NCBI GenBank assembly: GCA_035041965.1
Contig: JAPYMA010000977.1
Span: forward strand, 62,001-126,000
Origin: Anisakis pegreffii
Lineage: Eukaryota > Nematoda > Chromadorea > Rhabditida > Anisakidae
Reading direction: 5' to 3'
DNA: 64,000 nucleotides
Position numbers and translations under genes: made by a program. Below the pieces are notes generated by a model. That model was given only the letters and a program-made list of their open reading frames with translations, searched no databases and had not been told where the DNA came from. Shown here in pieces: positions 62,801 to 64,000 of this stretch (positions are counted from its first letter, which is position 1; each line of letters starts with the position of its first letter).

Positions 62801-62825
62801 TATCAGTCATTTGTGAGGGTATATT
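53842..62825 (-). CDS. lad-2: L1CAM-family cell-adhesion receptor, LAD-2-like (5' end beyond the window)
   Basis: This is an axonal adhesion/co-receptor. Minus-strand exons: 62825-62531, 61715-61578, 61450-61351, 60544-60357, 60234-60100, 59806-59654, 59391-59231, 58843-58723, 58232-58104, 57858-57715, 57646-57513, 57343-57266, 57164-56889, 56596-56473, 56331-56213, 55891-55708, 55511-55392, 55199-55002, 54841-54710, 54403-54248, 54041-53842: phase-compatible, 1094 aa in the window. The first exon holds the end of Ig1 (DDHIYLCYKL) and start of Ig2. Ig2-Ig6 follow (LIYQCAAT, AGIYECRSQ, TAVYQCNASNPLG, GLYYCNVSNKYG, SGAIDCVV), then five FN3 domains (VPAAPVVSEV; YTFRVIARNSHGESEPG; AVQVEALNRIGKS; VPSKVHDLRV; VSTSPWTAEIEW). 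The TM is FIAVLFALLIALITAFIICCC. The tail of about 40 aa keeps the L1 juxtamembrane block TGKYSVKRKELE but lacks the FIGQY ankyrin motif. Six Ig plus five FN3 is the L1 layout. The ankyrin-less tail points to LAD-2 rather than SAX-7. The donor of exon 58232-58104 is my least certain boundary. Confidence 0.9.
54613..54690 (+). repeat. tRNA-derived SINE-like repeat (copy e, partial)
   Basis: GGAACCCAGTGAACCCAACG is followed by CCCTGGTTCGATTCCCAC (B box at 54658). It lies in the L1CAM intron between the two exons of FN3 domain 5. Confidence 0.5.
59420..59573. repeat. 22-bp minisatellite, seven copies, in L1CAM intron
   Basis: Seven contiguous 22-bp units read GAGTGGATGGGTACGGTTAA plus two bases. 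Units differ only at one T/C position (ATGGGTACGG or ATGGGCACGG) and the last ends ACA instead of AAT. The array lies between the Ig4 and Ig5 exons, starting 29 bases upstream of the Ig5 acceptor in gene orientation. Confidence 0.95.
61952..62075 (+). repeat. tRNA-derived SINE-like repeat (copy f, decayed)
   Basis: CTCGAATCCCTAAACC near 61953 resembles a reversed T-arm, and CAGAGCTCAGTGGGTTTTTAAG near 62018 (core GAGCTCAGTGGGTTTTT) matches the A-box region of copies c and d. The downstream B box is degraded. It is in an L1CAM intron. Confidence 0.45.
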
Positions 62826-64000
62826 CTAAAGACTTTAATCTAAACTTCCTTTCGTTTATCTCATGGAAAGTTCCGGAGAGATTTCAGGGTAGTGAATTCA
62901 GTTTGACCCTATTGACTATTGTCCCTATTGATTATTCCTTAAAATTCTGTTTCAAAACATCTTAATACATCCCTCTATGACCACTTAAAGGTGCTCTGTT
63001 GACAAGCACATGATCATCATATTTGTTCGATTCCTTATTCGAGGAATCCCACAGGGAGTATGTATGGTCTTGGCTCTTTACTTCCATTTATTCGAAAAAA
63101 ACTACGGATTAAAAACACCTACAACATAGACACTTCCTTATTTTTAAGAACATCTCTGCTGACAATCGTGCAGAAAGAAGGTTTTTCGAAGTATTTCGGG
63201 TGTTTAGCATGGTATTGTATTCAAGGGTTTGTTGGATATTTGAATTGATAATAGAAGGAAATAAAGCCGAATTCTATTGAAAGATAAAATTCGATAGTGC
63301 TGTCATCAATATCTCTATTCAAACAATAATGCAAAATAAATCGCTTTTTCGTTTAATGTGGTTTCGCTCTTCGAAAACATTACAATTTTAGTGCCTCATT
63401 TCTATTGATGTGAGGTACATCCAGATCAATCAGTCACTGATGTTTAAAGCAAATCCTCTTGGTGTCTTTTGAATACGAATACATACCTATGCCATAAAAA
63501 GTTCATTGTTTAAGTGTGCAAAGTACACATAAATTGTTCGATGAGAGTATTAATGAAATACATTTTACTATGCAATTGATGGTAACGTTTATGTATTGCA
63601 CGGACGTATCCGATCACTGATAGTGGAAGAGATGGTAATGAAAACGATTTAATTATACCTATCAATCACTGCATCATTTACATCTTGGATTTATTTCATT
63701 TCAGTGCTTTTAAATATTATTTACAACCAACTAGATCCTTTCAGTGACTCAGTCAAATCACTCAGCAGATTCAACCAAAACTAGGCAATAATCAACAACA
63801 ACACAACAAACAACCACTAAGTCTTACTCCAGTCTTTATTTTGGCATTCAATTCCTCTCAATCCTTCCTTATTACACCACATTTCACTTACCCATTTGCT
63901 AAATACGTTTTTAACTGTCTTTCTAGACCTTTGTCTGTCTACAGATCATTATGCAACCAGCTAAATCGAATGTATCAATATAACCTACATAAAGGACATT
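62826..64000. other. L1CAM intron or 5' region, no exon recognised
   Basis: Upstream of the first visible L1CAM exon I find no Ig1 start or signal-peptide exon on the minus strand, so those exons are probably beyond position 64000. A short hairpin, GATTCCTTATTCGAGGAATC, occurs near 63029-63048. Confidence 0.5.

Overview
The window reads as nuclear DNA of a nematode. It is AT-rich, its genes are split into many short exons with mostly GT-AG introns and (t)ttcag/ttaag acceptors, and it carries a nematode-specific MSP-domain (sperm protein) gene. The plexin, ephrin and L1CAM-type genes resemble those of Caenorhabditis, but nothing I can read fixes the genus. No prokaryotic features, CRISPR arrays, rRNA or convincing tRNA genes are visible. 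Exon models were built by hand from splice sites, reading-frame phase and family conservation; every chain given has compatible phases unless I say otherwise.

Left third (0-21 kb), all plus strand: phosphatidylinositol synthase (361-1350), a SLC7 amino-acid transporter light chain (5445-9033), a SLC46-type MFS transporter (12121-15074), a short MSP-domain protein with a predicted signal peptide (16067-17455) and the Golgi GDP-fucose transporter SLC35C1 (18687-21276). Spacings of 0.9-4 kb argue against an operon. The introns and spacers hold foldback/MITE-like elements, one containing a hammerhead-ribozyme-like core, and a roughly 290-bp repeat present in introns of two of the transporter genes.

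Middle (22-30 kb): a minus-strand type II membrane protein with an extracellular thrombospondin type 1 domain (22223-23725), then a plus-strand, probably GPI-anchored ephrin (26233-29371). A 10.6-kb stretch without recognisable genes follows.

Right half (40-64 kb): a complete 27-exon plexin (39942-52474, about 1848 aa) and, convergent with it, the 3' 21 exons of an L1CAM-family adhesion receptor (53842-62825, minus strand, 5' end beyond the window). The adhesion receptor has 6 Ig and 5 FN3 domains and a short tail without the ankyrin motif, like C. elegans LAD-2. Ephrin, plexin and LAD-2-like L1CAM are therefore consecutive recognisable genes. In C. elegans EFN-4, PLX-2 and LAD-2 act together in semaphorin-2 (MAB-20) axon guidance, so this is a physical cluster of functionally linked guidance genes and the most interesting feature of the window. 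A family of decayed tRNA-derived, SINE-like repeats is scattered through the right half.
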